Shown: in pieces, positions 41,730-50,629 of the stretch
How positions within the stretch are numbered: the first letter of the stretch is position 1
How the letters are laid out: each line of letters begins with the position of its first letter
Assembly (NCBI GenBank): GCA_049840935.1
Contig: JASGJA010000016.1
Location: 186,001-250,000 of the forward strand
Reading direction: 5' to 3'
Length of the DNA stretch: 64,000 bases
From: Mesorhizobium_G sp049840935
GTDB lineage: Bacteria; Pseudomonadota; Alphaproteobacteria; Rhizobiales; Rhizobiaceae
Notes under the pieces: model-generated
What the model was told of the DNA's origin: nothing
Databases searched by the model: none
Seen by the model: only the letters and a program-made list of their open reading frames with translations
Translations under genes and position numbers: made by a program

Positions 41730-42520
41730 GCCGAACCTTCTCCGAAACTGACATCCATCTTGCATTGGACAACGAGTTGCCCGCCGATGAAAAAACGGCA
41801 TTCGATGCATGGGTGGAAGCGAATCCGGACATGAAGGCGCTCCAGCAACGTTATACGCAAGACCGTGAATGTCTGCGCAGCGCACTGGAAAGCATTGCGC
41901 TTGAGCCGATACCGGGCAGGCTGACCTCGGTCGTGACCGGCGACGCCAAGCCGCAGGTCAATCGCTGGGCGTGGAGCCGCTACGCTGCTGCCGCAGCGGC
42001 TTTGCTCATTGTCGGAGGGTTAGGCGGTTACTTTGTCGGCCAGCGTGCCGAATTCGGGGCACAATCATCGGCCTTGAAGCCGATTGCCGAAAATGCCGTC
42101 GCGGCCCATCTGATCTACGCCAACGAAAAACGACACGTGGTCGAAGTCGGCGCCGATCAGGCCGAACACCTCAACGCATGGCTCTCCAATCGCGTCGGCG
42201 TCAAGATCGTCGCACCTGATCTCAAATCAGGCGGTTACGATTTGGTCGGCGGGCGCCTGCTTCCGTTCAATGGCAAAACGGCGGCGCAATTCATGTATCA
42301 AGACCCCACAGGCAACCGCTTGTCGCTTTATGTAACTAAGGATGAATCCCGTCAGGACAGCGGCTACCGCTTCATGACAGAGCGCGGCGCGGATACGCTT
42401 TACTGGTTGGATGGCGGTTATGGTTGCGCGCTTACGGGCAATCTGCCGGAAAAGGCGCTCACGCAGCTTGCGGACCTAACCTATGATCAACTGGTCAAGT
42501 CGGCTGGCCACTCGGATTGA
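41726..42520 (+). CDS. Membrane anti-sigma factor
   Basis: The 264-residue protein has a cytoplasmic N-terminal part (ETDIHLALDNELPADEKTAF, an anti-sigma helix pattern lacking the zinc HxxxCxxC motif), one membrane span (AAAAALLIVGGLGGYFVGQ, about residues 87-106), and an extracytoplasmic C-terminal domain with VGGRLLPFNGKTAAQFMYQ. It is coupled to the ECF sigma factor and probably holds it inactive at the membrane until a signal. Its 3' end overlaps the convergent HD gene by 26 bases. Confidence 0.9.
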   Translation: MSRTFSETDIHLALDNELPADEKTAFDAWVEANPDMKALQQRYTQDRECLRSALESIALEPIPGRLTSVVTGDAKPQVNRWAWSRYAAAAAALLIVGGLGGYFVGQRAEFGAQSSALKPIAENAVAAHLIYANEKRHVVEVGADQAEHLNAWLSNRVGVKIVAPDLKSGGYDLVGGRLLPFNGKTAAQFMYQDPTGNRLSLYVTKDESRQDSGYRFMTERGADTLYWLDGGYGCALTGNLPEKALTQLADLTYDQLVKSAGHSD

Positions 42521-43121
42521 CGCGGCTCTCAAGCTCTTTGTGACGTTTTAGGAAAGCGCGTTCCACCGTCATCGTCGCGAGGGGAGAAAGATCCAGTTCG
42601 CCGGGATTGAAATTGCGGGGACGACCGAAATACTCGGTCGCTTCGGCAACCGAAAATCCAGCGAGAATCGTCGCTTCAAAATAGGCTGCAATCTGGTCCG
42701 CGCGTTTGATCGCCGCTTTCAAATTCGCCGAGCAACGCGCAGGCAGGCCAAAGCGCAAGTGCACCGCCTCCTGTAGACGCGCCTCAATATCCTTATATCC
42801 GCCGCCAACAACCGCCTTGAATGGCGAGATCATGTCACCGATCACATATTCTGGCGCGTCATGCAGCAGCGCTGCCATGCGCCAGTCAGCACTTGCGTCG
42901 GCATTGAGCTGGCCGAAGATCGCCTCTACCAGCAGGGAATGCTGCGCGACGGAAAAAGCATGATTGCCCGTGGTCTGCCCATTCCACCGCGCCACGCGTG
43001 CAAGCCCGTGGGCGATGTCCGAAATCTCGATGTCCAGCGGTGAGGGGTCGAGCAGATCGAGCCGCCGACCTGACAACATGCGCTGCCATGCGCGCGATGG
43101 GGCGCCGTTCCGGTCTGCCAT
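42495..43121 (-). CDS. HD-domain phosphohydrolase (YfbR-like 5'-nucleotidase)
   Basis: A 208-residue HD protein. The motif H...HD...D is visible in NHAFSVAQHSLLVEAIF, MAALLHDAPEYVIGDMISP and IKRADQIAAYFEA, the layout of YfbR-type 5'-deoxynucleotidases. I chose the ATG at 43121, which overlaps the ygfZ stop by one base (TGATG); the longer open frame upstream lies inside ygfZ. A nucleotide salvage role is inferred from the family; the substrate is not determined. Confidence 0.88.
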   Translation of the reverse strand: MADRNGAPSRAWQRMLSGRRLDLLDPSPLDIEISDIAHGLARVARWNGQTTGNHAFSVAQHSLLVEAIFGQLNADASADWRMAALLHDAPEYVIGDMISPFKAVVGGGYKDIEARLQEAVHLRFGLPARCSANLKAAIKRADQIAAYFEATILAGFSVAEATEYFGRPRNFNPGELDLSPLATMTVERAFLKRHKELESRVNPSGQPT

Positions 43122-43997
43122 CAGCCTTCCTCCGCGACGTCTTGCGGAAAGGTGAAACCCGCCCATGTCGGAATGGCGAGACGAACCTCAACACCATCAG
43201 CCAGAAGTGGCGTGCCTTCATCCATCGCGGCCTTCACGCGATCAATGCGCGCGATCGACAGCCCATCCGCACCCGCCACCGAGCCGAGCTTTCCAACCGG
43301 CTTGCCGTTGGCGGTAATCTCCGCGCCGGGCGCAAGCGCCGTCTCGCCCTTGGCAATCAGCACACGTCGCCGCGCTGTTCCGCGATGCTGCATGCGTGAC
43401 ACGACCTCCTGACCGATATAGCAACCCTTGCGAAATCCCACGCCGTCGATCTGATCGAACAAAACATCATGCGGAAATGCATCGCCAAGCTCGTAATCGG
43501 TACCGCTTTCCACGATCCCATTTTCGATTCTCAAGCGTGTCCAATCTTCGAGCGTGCCGGTCGCCGCCACGGACGCGCCATAGACGCGTTCCACTTCGGT
43601 CGGCCGAAACCGGGCATCGCGAACCCGAATTGAATCAATCTGTGAGCTTCTTGAATCAGAATTTGAAGAGCCTGAACTCATTTTCACCCCAGATCACCGC
43701 AACATTTTGATTCTTAACCTCAATCGTCGCTTTCGCACGCAGTCGGTAGAAAGTCAGGCGCTTAGCAAAATCAGCAGCAATGTCCGCCCTGCAATCGAGA
43801 GCGAGCCCATCGCCCCCACTGCGAAACACGAGATAGTCGAACAAAATCTTGCCCTGCGGCGTCAGCAGCGCGCCCGGTCGGGCAACGCCCGCAGGCAGTG
43901 AATCCAGATCGGTGGTCAGCACATTTTGCAGGAAGTGTTCGGCGTCCGGCCCGCTCACTTCAATCAAGGCGCGATCTTCAAGAATAACAACTGGCAT
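43121..43997 (-). pseudogene. ygfZ: YgfZ/GcvT folate-binding protein, one frameshift
   Basis: YgfZ is a folate-dependent protein that supports iron-sulfur enzymes. The N-terminal part (ATG at 43997) reads LEDRALIEVSGPDAEHFLQN and TTDLDSLPAGVARPGALLTP and ends prematurely near 43656. The rest, in another frame, contains the signature KGCYIGQEVVSRMQHRG with the conserved cysteine, and GWAGFTFPQDVAEE-like C-terminus. The frame changes near 43680-43690, next to an AAAA run. Restoring one base gives a continuous protein of about 292 residues, the normal length. Confidence 0.85.
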
Positions 43998-44069
43998 TAC
44001 TGGCTTCTTGCAATTGAGTCGGTCCTTACGTAAGCCGCAGCGACTTGACGAGCAAGGCGGGAGATTGGC

Positions 44070-45401
44070 ATGGCCGCAACCTACGACCTGATCCTGAAGA
44101 ATGCTGTCGTGGTAAATCACGATGGCATTGGCCAGCGAGACATTGGCGTAACGAGTGGCCGAATCTCATATCTTGGGGATCTTTCCCGCGCCTCCGCCGC
44201 CGAAACAATCGACGCCAGCGGCCTGCACATTCTGCCCGGCGTTGTGGATAGTCAGGTGCATTTTCGCGAGCCCGGCTTGGAACATAAGGAAGATCTGGAA
44301 ACCGGCTCACGCGCTGCCGTGCTTGGCGGGGTCACGGCGGTGTTTGAAATGCCGAACACCAAACCACTCACGACAAGTGAGGCAACGCTGGCTGACAAGG
44401 TGCGCCGTGCCACTGGCCGCATGCATTGCGACTTCGCTTTTTGGGTCGGCGGCACGCGCGACAACGCGAAGGACGTCGCCGAATTGGAGCGCCTTCCCGG
44501 CGCTGCTGGCATCAAGGTTTTCATGGGTTCATCCACGGGTGATCTGCTGGTGGAGGATGATGATGGCGTTTTCTCGATTCTGAAGAATGTGCGCCGCCGC
44601 GCGGCATTTCACTCGGAGGATGAGTTCCGTCTGCGCGAACGGCTTGGCGAGCGTGTTCCGGGCGATCCGTCCTCGCATCCAATTTGGCGAGATGAGATCG
44701 CAGCATTGCAATGCACGCAACGGCTGGTCGCCGTCGCCCGCCGTGCTCGCGCACGAATCCACGTGCTGCATATTTCTACCGCCGAGGAAATTGAATTCCT
44801 CGCCGCACACAAGGATGTCGCCACCTGCGAGGCGACGCCGCATCACCTCACACTGGCGGCAGATGATTATGCGCGGCTTGGCACGCTTATCCAGATGAAC
44901 CCGCCGGTGCGTGCCGCGCGCCACCGCGACGGCATTTGGCACGGCATCGAGCAGGGCATCGTCGATGTGCTCGGTTCCGATCACGCGCCGCACACGCTTG
45001 AGGAAAAGGCAAAGCCGTATCCCGAATCGCCTTCGGGCATGACTGGCGTGCAAACGCTGGTTCCGATCATGCTCGATCACGTAAATGCCGGCCGCCTTTC
45101 GCTGGAACGCCTTGTCGATCTGACAAGTCACGGCCCGAACCGCATTTTCGGTATGGCACGCAAGGGTCGCATTGCGGTTGGTTACGACGCCGACTTTACA
45201 ATCGTGGACCTCAAGCGCCGCGAAACCATCACCAATGAGCAGGCCGGATCGCGCGCAGGCTGGACGCCATATCACGGCAAGCAGGTAACGGGCTGGCCGG
45301 TCGGCACAATCGTACGCGGCCAACGCGTCATGTGGGAATCGGAACTGGTTACACCGGGGCAGGGCAGGCCGGTTGAGTTTTCGGAAGCGTTGCCCGCTTG
45401 A
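44070..45401 (+). CDS. pyrC: Dihydroorotase (PyrC, class I)
   Basis: Dihydroorotase closes carbamoyl-aspartate to dihydroorotate in pyrimidine synthesis. The 443-residue protein shows LHILPGVVDSQVHFREPGLE with the metal histidines, EMPNTKPLT, GIKVFMGSSTGDLLVEDD, HVLHISTAEE, and SDHAPHTLEEK with the catalytic aspartate. The form is the amidohydrolase class-I type used by many alphaproteobacteria. Its stop directly touches the convergent stop of the next gene. Confidence 0.95.
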   Translation: MAATYDLILKNAVVVNHDGIGQRDIGVTSGRISYLGDLSRASAAETIDASGLHILPGVVDSQVHFREPGLEHKEDLETGSRAAVLGGVTAVFEMPNTKPLTTSEATLADKVRRATGRMHCDFAFWVGGTRDNAKDVAELERLPGAAGIKVFMGSSTGDLLVEDDDGVFSILKNVRRRAAFHSEDEFRLRERLGERVPGDPSSHPIWRDEIAALQCTQRLVAVARRARARIHVLHISTAEEIEFLAAHKDVATCEATPHHLTLAADDYARLGTLIQMNPPVRAARHRDGIWHGIEQGIVDVLGSDHAPHTLEEKAKPYPESPSGMTGVQTLVPIMLDHVNAGRLSLERLVDLTSHGPNRIFGMARKGRIAVGYDADFTIVDLKRRETITNEQAGSRAGWTPYHGKQVTGWPVGTIVRGQRVMWESELVTPGQGRPVEFSEALPA

Positions 45402-46217
45402 TTATTCGCCCGCGACGAAGAACGCCCAATGGCCGTCTGGTGAAATGCCGAGCCGGAAGAAAATGTAGCTTCCAAAGTTCTGCATTTCTTCAAAATCGCT
45501 GGCAGTAACGATCTTGTAGATCTCCACCTTCTGCTGCGGCGTCAGTTTGTCGAGCGGATAGGCGAAGAAATATGGCCAGACATAGAGTTCTTCCGGCGTG
45601 CCCGCATCGAGATGCACATATCCGGCGGACAGAACTTCTTCCATGATCGCGAGGATTTCCTCGCCCGCATCATCACCCGACTGGCTCTTGAGAAACGCAA
45701 TCGGATCATCGGTCATATCGGCCAAGGAAAGCTGGGTCGCGCTATCACCGGTTCCGAGCAGAGGACGAAGCTTTTCGATATCTCCGCTTTTCGCGGCGTC
45801 GATCAAAAGCTGACGCATCCGGCGAACGGGTTCCGGCAGCTTCAATACATCGTAAAAAACTTCGGGCAGAGGTGCATTTGGATCGACATCCGGTCGCGCA
45901 ATGCTGCTGCGGGCCGGGTCTTCATCATCCGTTCCGCTATCGTCATCATTGGTGCCGTCCTGCTGCGTTGCAGGCTGTTCGCCCTGCGGCGCGTCAGCGC
46001 CCGGCTGCGTGGCATCCGGCATTGCGGGCTGTGAGGGATCAGCAGGTTGCGTTGCGTCCGGTGCCTCGTTGGTCGCTGGCGGAATGTCTTCGCGCTGGAT
46101 TTCACTCAACGCCCAAGCCGGAACAGCCGTCACGATGTGACCAAGCAGAATGGCTGCGGCGGAAATTGCCAACAGCGAGCGCGATTTCCGGGTGGTCACG
46201 ATCAATCCAGTCTTCAC
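45402..46217 (-). CDS. Secreted proline/acidic-rich hypothetical protein
   Basis: The 271-residue protein begins with a signal peptide (LLAISAAAILLGHIVTAVPA, cleavage near AWALS). Residues about 38-110 are low-complexity and rich in Pro, Gln, Asp and Thr. The C-terminal part (about 115-271) is a compact domain with EVFYDVLKLPEPVRRMRQLL, AAKSGDIEKLRPLLGTG, YVWPYFFAYPLDKLTPQQK and HWAFFVAGE. Proteins like this occur in Rhizobiales as uncharacterised exported proteins; I know no function. A repeat-like AAKSGDIEKLRPLL resembles one ankyrin helix pair. Confidence 0.75.
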   Translation of the reverse strand: MKTGLIVTTRKSRSLLAISAAAILLGHIVTAVPAWALSEIQREDIPPATNEAPDATQPADPSQPAMPDATQPGADAPQGEQPATQQDGTNDDDSGTDDEDPARSSIARPDVDPNAPLPEVFYDVLKLPEPVRRMRQLLIDAAKSGDIEKLRPLLGTGDSATQLSLADMTDDPIAFLKSQSGDDAGEEILAIMEEVLSAGYVHLDAGTPEELYVWPYFFAYPLDKLTPQQKVEIYKIVTASDFEEMQNFGSYIFFRLGISPDGHWAFFVAGE

Positions 46218-46253
46218 GGGCCAACTCTTCGACAGGCGAAACGGCGCCAGTTA

Positions 46254-46511
46254 TCAGTGGCGCGTGCTGCGAGACTCGAATTCGCCCGCAATTACCTTTT
46301 CGCGCATTTTATCCAGCATTGCCAGTGTCGCGTCTTCGCCATTCGTGCGAAGCAATTCGCCTAGCGCCTTGTCCAGAGCCGCTTCGGCCATGATTTCCGG
46401 TTCAATGCCAGCTGAAACGCATTCAGCCCACGCCTCGGCATGCGTTTCCGCTGCCGTCAACCGCATCTCTTCGCGCACCAGTGCGTCAATGTCGTTTCCG
46501 CTCTGTGCCAT
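46254..46511 (-). CDS. Small hypothetical protein
   Basis: An 85-residue ORF, MAQSGNDIDALVREEMRLTA onward, helical and acidic, ending EFESRSTRH. I preferred the ATG at 46511 (AAGAAGGGTGGG upstream) over a GTG at 46550. It lies 36 bases upstream of the secreted protein gene on the same strand, so it could belong to the same transcript. No family is recognised. Confidence 0.55.
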   Translation of the reverse strand: MAQSGNDIDALVREEMRLTAAETHAEAWAECVSAGIEPEIMAEAALDKALGELLRTNGEDATLAMLDKMREKVIAGEFESRSTRH

Positions 46512-46687
46512 GTCGTACCCACCCTTCTTCAAGCAATCAGCATCCACCACAACGAAAACCGATTCAACTTGAACTGTCGACTTAATGTCCCATTAAGAAA
46601 GAGCCTAGCACGACCAACCGTGGCAAGTCTGTGACGCTTGATGAAAAAGTTAACGGCGCATTAAAAGTGCCTAAATTCGCGGCATTC

Positions 46688-47545
46688 TCACGCCTTAGAG
46701 GGGCGCACCGCAAAATTATCGATCAGCCGCGTTTGCCCTAGCCATGCCGCAACCAGCAGGCGCGCGGGCTGGTCCAACTCCACCAAAGGCGTAAGGTCGC
46801 GTGCGGAGCGCAGTTCCAGATATTCAACGCGCTCAAATCCCGCCGCAGCAATCGCTTTGTTTGCTTCCGCCAGAGCTTCGGCTACCGGCTCGCCAACTTC
46901 CAGTTTCCGAGACGCTTCCAGCAATATCGCGGCCAGTTTTGGCGCAACGCCACGCTCGGCAGGGGATAGTCTCACATTGCGCGAGGAAAGCGCCAGCCCG
47001 TCCGCTTCACGCACGGTTGGGCATCCGACAATCTCAATCGGAATGTCGAGGTCGCGCGCCATCCGCTTCACCACGAGCAGTTGCTGAAAATCCTTTTCGC
47101 CGAAGAAGGCCAAATCGGCACTGGTTTGCAAAAACAGCTTTGCAACTACGGTTGCAACACCGTCGAAATGTCCGGGACGAAACGCGCCACAAAGCCCCTC
47201 GCTCACGCCCGCAACAGAGACGGTCGTCGCAAATCCATCCGGATAGATTTCTTCTGCGTTCGGCGCATAAAGCATATGCACGCCGAGCGGGGCAAGTTTG
47301 GCGGCATCTTCAATCTCTGTGCGCGGATATGCAGCGAGGTCTGCCGCGCTGTTGAACTGCTTGGGATTGACGAACAGCGTTACGATAACGCGATCCGCAT
47401 TTTCCAGCGCGGTGCGCGCAAGGCTCAAATGGCCTTCGTGCAATGCACCCATGGTCGGGACGACTGCTACCTTGTCGACTTCGCTTTTCCATCTGGCAAC
47501 GGTCGCACGGAGTTCCGCCAGCGTTCTGACAATCGGCACGCTCAT
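46688..47545 (-). CDS. panC: Pantothenate synthetase
   Basis: PanC joins pantoate to beta-alanine using ATP. The 285-residue protein has VVPTMGALHEGHLSL, VSLFVNPKQF-type text (VTLFVNPKQFN), FFGEKDFQQLLVVKRMARDL and DGLALSSRNVRLS, the complete family set. It overlaps panB by ATGA and would be co-transcribed with it. Confidence 0.96.
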   Translation of the reverse strand: MSVPIVRTLAELRATVARWKSEVDKVAVVPTMGALHEGHLSLARTALENADRVIVTLFVNPKQFNSAADLAAYPRTEIEDAAKLAPLGVHMLYAPNAEEIYPDGFATTVSVAGVSEGLCGAFRPGHFDGVATVVAKLFLQTSADLAFFGEKDFQQLLVVKRMARDLDIPIEIVGCPTVREADGLALSSRNVRLSPAERGVAPKLAAILLEASRKLEVGEPVAEALAEANKAIAAAGFERVEYLELRSARDLTPLVELDQPARLLVAAWLGQTRLIDNFAVRPSKA

Positions 47546-48375
47546 GCGGAGCGTCCTTTTGGGGCATCGCCGAAGACATGCTCAGGCGCTGGAAATTTTC
47601 GCGCCCGCACGTCGGCGGCGTATGCTTCAACCGCCTTTTCAGCCAATGCGCCAAGTTCCGCATAGCGCTTTACAAATTTCGGATGAAAGTCCGTGAATGC
47701 GCCAAGCATGTCATCGACGACGAGAATTTGCCCATCACAGGCGGGCGAAGCGCCGATCCCAATCGTCGGAATTGCAATTTGTTGCGTAATGCTGCGCGCG
47801 AGCGCTTCCGGCACCTTTTCCAGCACTACGGCAAACGCGCCAGCTTCCGCCACCGCGACCGCATCGCGCGTCACCCTGTCGCCATCCTCTCCGCGGCCCT
47901 GCACCGCATAGCCGCCGAAGGCGTTGACGGACTGCGGCGTCAGTCCGACATGCGCCATGACCGGGACACCACGCGAGGTCAAAACGCGGATCGTTTCCGC
48001 GATCTGCTGCCCGCCTTCGAGCTTCACTGCCGCGCATCCGGTCTCGGCCATGACGCGCGCCGCGTTGCGAAAAGCCTGCTGCGGACTTTCTTCGTAAGAG
48101 CCGAAAGGCATATCCACGACCATCAGCGCGTGTTCCACGCCCCGCCGCACCGCCTGCCCATGCAGGATCATCATGTCGAGCGTAACGCCAAGCGTTGACG
48201 GCAATCCGTGCAACACCATGCCAACGCTGTCACCGACGAGCACAATGTCACAATGCGCATCGACAATTCTGGCCATCGGCGTCGTGTAAGCCGTCAGGCA
48301 AACGAGGGGCGTACCGCCCTTGGATTTCGCCACTTGCGGGGGCGTTAAAGCAGCATTGGACCCGGTAGCACTCAT
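47542..48375 (-). CDS. panB: 3-methyl-2-oxobutanoate hydroxymethyltransferase
   Basis: PanB makes ketopantoate from 2-oxoisovalerate and methylene-tetrahydrofolate. The 277-residue protein has VCLTAYTTPMARIVDAHCD, VGDSVGMVLHG, MVVDMPFGSYEE, VKLEGG and AHVGLTPQSVNAFGGY. I chose the ATG at 48375 with GGGAGGATG just before it. It precedes panC in the same operon. The panC/panB pair supplies pantothenate for CoA, also needed by AcpS. Confidence 0.95.
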   Translation of the reverse strand: MSATGSNAALTPPQVAKSKGGTPLVCLTAYTTPMARIVDAHCDIVLVGDSVGMVLHGLPSTLGVTLDMMILHGQAVRRGVEHALMVVDMPFGSYEESPQQAFRNAARVMAETGCAAVKLEGGQQIAETIRVLTSRGVPVMAHVGLTPQSVNAFGGYAVQGRGEDGDRVTRDAVAVAEAGAFAVVLEKVPEALARSITQQIAIPTIGIGASPACDGQILVVDDMLGAFTDFHPKFVKRYAELGALAEKAVEAYAADVRARKFPAPEHVFGDAPKGRSA

Positions 48376-48447
48376 CGACCCATCCTCCCGCACGCGCGCC
48401 CTTTGCCACATTTTTTCGCAAATGCGAACAGGGGAAGCGTAGGAGGT

Positions 48448-48819
48448 TTAGTTTCCGTATTTAACCGAGATTTCGCGCGACAGCGTTTCGCCTTCCTTCA
48501 CGTAGCGCTGAATGGCGGCGGCGGCGGCCGGTGTGCAGCTCGTATAAGTTGTCTGAAACGTGCGATAGCCATGATTAAAACTGGCGACGAAGCGCGCTTT
48601 GCGCGTTGCGTCTGGCTTTTCAGCAGCCATCAGCGCTTCCATCTGGTCACGCCATTGGGTGCCTTTCTCCCCGCACAAATTGCGCAGGAAGTGCAGCGAT
48701 CCAAGAATTTCCGATAGTCGCACCAGCCCCGGCTCGAATGGCCCGTCCGTTGCGCTGGCGATGTTGAGCGGCAATGCAGCAAGCGGCAAGGCAATAAGAA
48801 TGGCTATTATTCTGCGCAT
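48448..48819 (-). CDS. TIGR02301 family exported protein
   Basis: A 123-residue product from the ATG at 48819 with a signal peptide (MRRIIAILIALPLAALPLNI) and the family segment LVRLSEILGSLHFLRNLCG, followed by TQWRDQMEALMAAE and ASFNHGYRTFQTTYTSCTPA. This matches the uncharacterised TIGR02301 family of Rhizobiales. As sequenced, the frame is open into the upstream Nudix gene, but the buried signal peptide shows the two are separate genes. The function is unknown. Confidence 0.7.
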   Translation of the reverse strand: MRRIIAILIALPLAALPLNIASATDGPFEPGLVRLSEILGSLHFLRNLCGEKGTQWRDQMEALMAAEKPDATRKARFVASFNHGYRTFQTTYTSCTPAAAAAIQRYVKEGETLSREISVKYGN

Positions 48820-49284
48820 TACCGCAACCAACCAATCCATTTTGACCGCCTCATGACGGATTTGCTTGGCGTGCGCCGCCAAAAGAAGTTTGCGAGCAAT
48901 CTCATGCACGCGCCCGGCAAGCGGCAGATTATCCAATTCCGATAGCGTATAGAACCCTGCTTGCTCTGCATCGTCGGCGGCAATCGGCTCACCTCCCCCA
49001 TCCTGCGCCTCGAATACGCGCAGTTGAAAGGACGGCATAGAACTGGACGCTTCCGGCTCGGTGATGACTTCCTCGATAAAGCTCAGCTTATCGACGACAA
49101 GCCCGGTTTCCTCGAACAATTCGCGCTTCGCCGCATCTTCCCAGTCCTCGCCGTGCTCAACCCGGCCACCCGGAAATGCATACACGCCTTTGACGGGCGG
49201 GCGTCCGCGCTTCACGAGCAAAATTCTGTCGGCCCGCACGAGCGCGACCGAGACGGCGGGTAGCATTGGCATTTTCTCTGTCAT
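48819..49284 (-). CDS. Nudix hydrolase
   Basis: A Nudix-fold pyrophosphohydrolase of about 155 residues. The Nudix box is visible: GGRVEHGEDWEDAAKRELFE followed by ETGLVVDK. Members clear nucleotide or related diphosphates. As read, there is no stop before the TIGR02301 gene, giving a 278-residue fusion. If one A is removed from the AAAA run at 48840-48843 the gene ends ...KWIGWLR with a TAA that overlaps the next ATG (TAATG). I therefore annotate two genes. The corrected end is inference. Confidence 0.78.
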
Positions 49285-49361
49285 GCTTGAACCTGTTGCG
49301 TAAATTCACGACATGATGGACGCAATCGGTTAAGCCGATTCCCTTCCCGGAGAAAGCTGCA

Positions 49362-50124
49362 ATGTGCGGTCGCTTTGGACTGATACCAACGCCCGACGAA
49401 TTGGCGGAACTGTTTGCGCTGCTCGATCTGGAAGCATTCCCGCCACGCTACAACATTGCGCCGACCCAGCCCATCCTGATGGTCACGGCGGGTGAACCAC
49501 GCGAACCGGGCTCGAATCTGCCAAATCGACGCTCGCTCCTCGTTCGCTGGGGGCTGTTGCCCGGTTGGGTGAAAGATCCGAAGAAATTCCCGCTTCTGTT
49601 CAACGCCCGCTCTGAGGAAGCCGCAGAGAAAGCCACTTTCCGCGCGGCTATGCGTCACCGCCGAACGCTCGTTCCGGCCTCCGGCTTTTATGAATGGCGC
49701 AAGGATGGGCCGAAGCAGAGCCAGCCCTTCTGGGTGCGTCCCAAAAACGGGGGAATCATCGCGTTTGGCGGGTCTGATGGAGACATGGAGCGAGCCGGGC
49801 GGCTCGGAGATCGATACAGGTGCGATACTCACGACGGAGGCAAACGCCGACCTCGCACCCATTCACCACCGTATGCCGGTGGTCATTCAACCGGAGGATT
49901 TTGAACGCTGGCTGGATTGCCGCAGCAGTGAGCCGCGCGATGTGGCAGACTTGATGCGCCCTGTGCAGCCGGATTTTTTCGAGGCGATTCCCGTTTCGGA
50001 TCGCGTCAACAAAGTCGCAAATGTCGGGCCTGAAAACATGGAGCCGGTAGAAATCAGTGCGGCTCCCGTTCGCAACAAAAAGTCAGTCGAACCACCTGCC
50101 GACGAACAGCTCAAACTGTTCTAG
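49362..50124 (+). pseudogene. SOS response-associated (SRAP/YedK) protein, one frameshift
   Basis: SRAP proteins bind abasic sites in single-stranded DNA through an N-terminal cysteine. The gene starts MCGRFGLIPTPDELAELF with the catalytic Cys2. RYNIAPTQPILMV, LLVRWGLLPGWV, NARSEEA and VPASGFYEWRKDG follow, then the frame changes at the GGG at 49770-49772. In the second frame come LMETWSEPGGSEIDTGAILT, APIHHRMPVVI (active-site His), RWLDC and the C-terminus QLKLF at 50124. Removing one G restores a protein of about 253 residues. Confidence 0.85.
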
Positions 50125-50129
50125 TCCAT

Positions 50130-50312
50130 TCAGGCAGGCTTCGGAGCGCTCTTTTTATTTGCCTTGCGCACATAGATCAGCGCTGCCGCCACCGATGCGA
50201 CGCCGATTGGGCGATAGTGCTTTGTCAGGGTTGCATATTGCGCACGTGCGCGGTCGGTGTCGTTCTTGATAATCGATTGCATTGTTCCGTCCGGTATATG
50301 TTGCCGTTTCAT
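50130..50312 (-). CDS. Small hypothetical protein with a possible membrane segment
   Basis: A 60-residue ORF with one moderately hydrophobic stretch (YRPIGVASVAAALIYV) between a polar N-terminus and a basic C-terminus (RKANKKSAPKPA). The start is uncertain: ATG codons lie at 50312 and 50282. It ends five bases from the convergent SRAP stop. No family is recognised. Confidence 0.45.
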   Translation of the reverse strand: MKRQHIPDGTMQSIIKNDTDRARAQYATLTKHYRPIGVASVAAALIYVRKANKKSAPKPA

Positions 50313-50629
50313 CGTACGGTTCGCCAATCTTCGCGGATTAAGACCAAATCTTGACGTAGCGTCACGTTAGCCGCGAAATAGGGCTATTTCATGTATATAC
50401 ATGTTTAATAGAATGTTACCGAAACGCTTTGGCCCCGCTTTTCCCGAAACTGCTCGCTTCAGTGCGACTTGACGGCAACACCAAGCGGCGCAATAAGGCG
50501 GACATGAAAACGTCTTTCGTCATTTGCAGCATTTGCATTATCGGCTAGCGCAATCGCTGGTCCGGACGTTTTCGCCTCATCTTCCCATAGACAGGACAAA
50601 CGACCCGGCCAGCAGGCCAGGGGAAATTT
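50313..50629. promoter_or_regulatory. Upstream region of cysS with a 14-bp palindrome
   Basis: No gene is supported in these 317 bases. CATGTATATACATG at 50390-50403 is a perfect palindrome in an AT-rich spot. It lies about 230 bases before the cysS start and might be an operator or promoter element for the leftward small ORF or for cysS. Confidence 0.3.
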
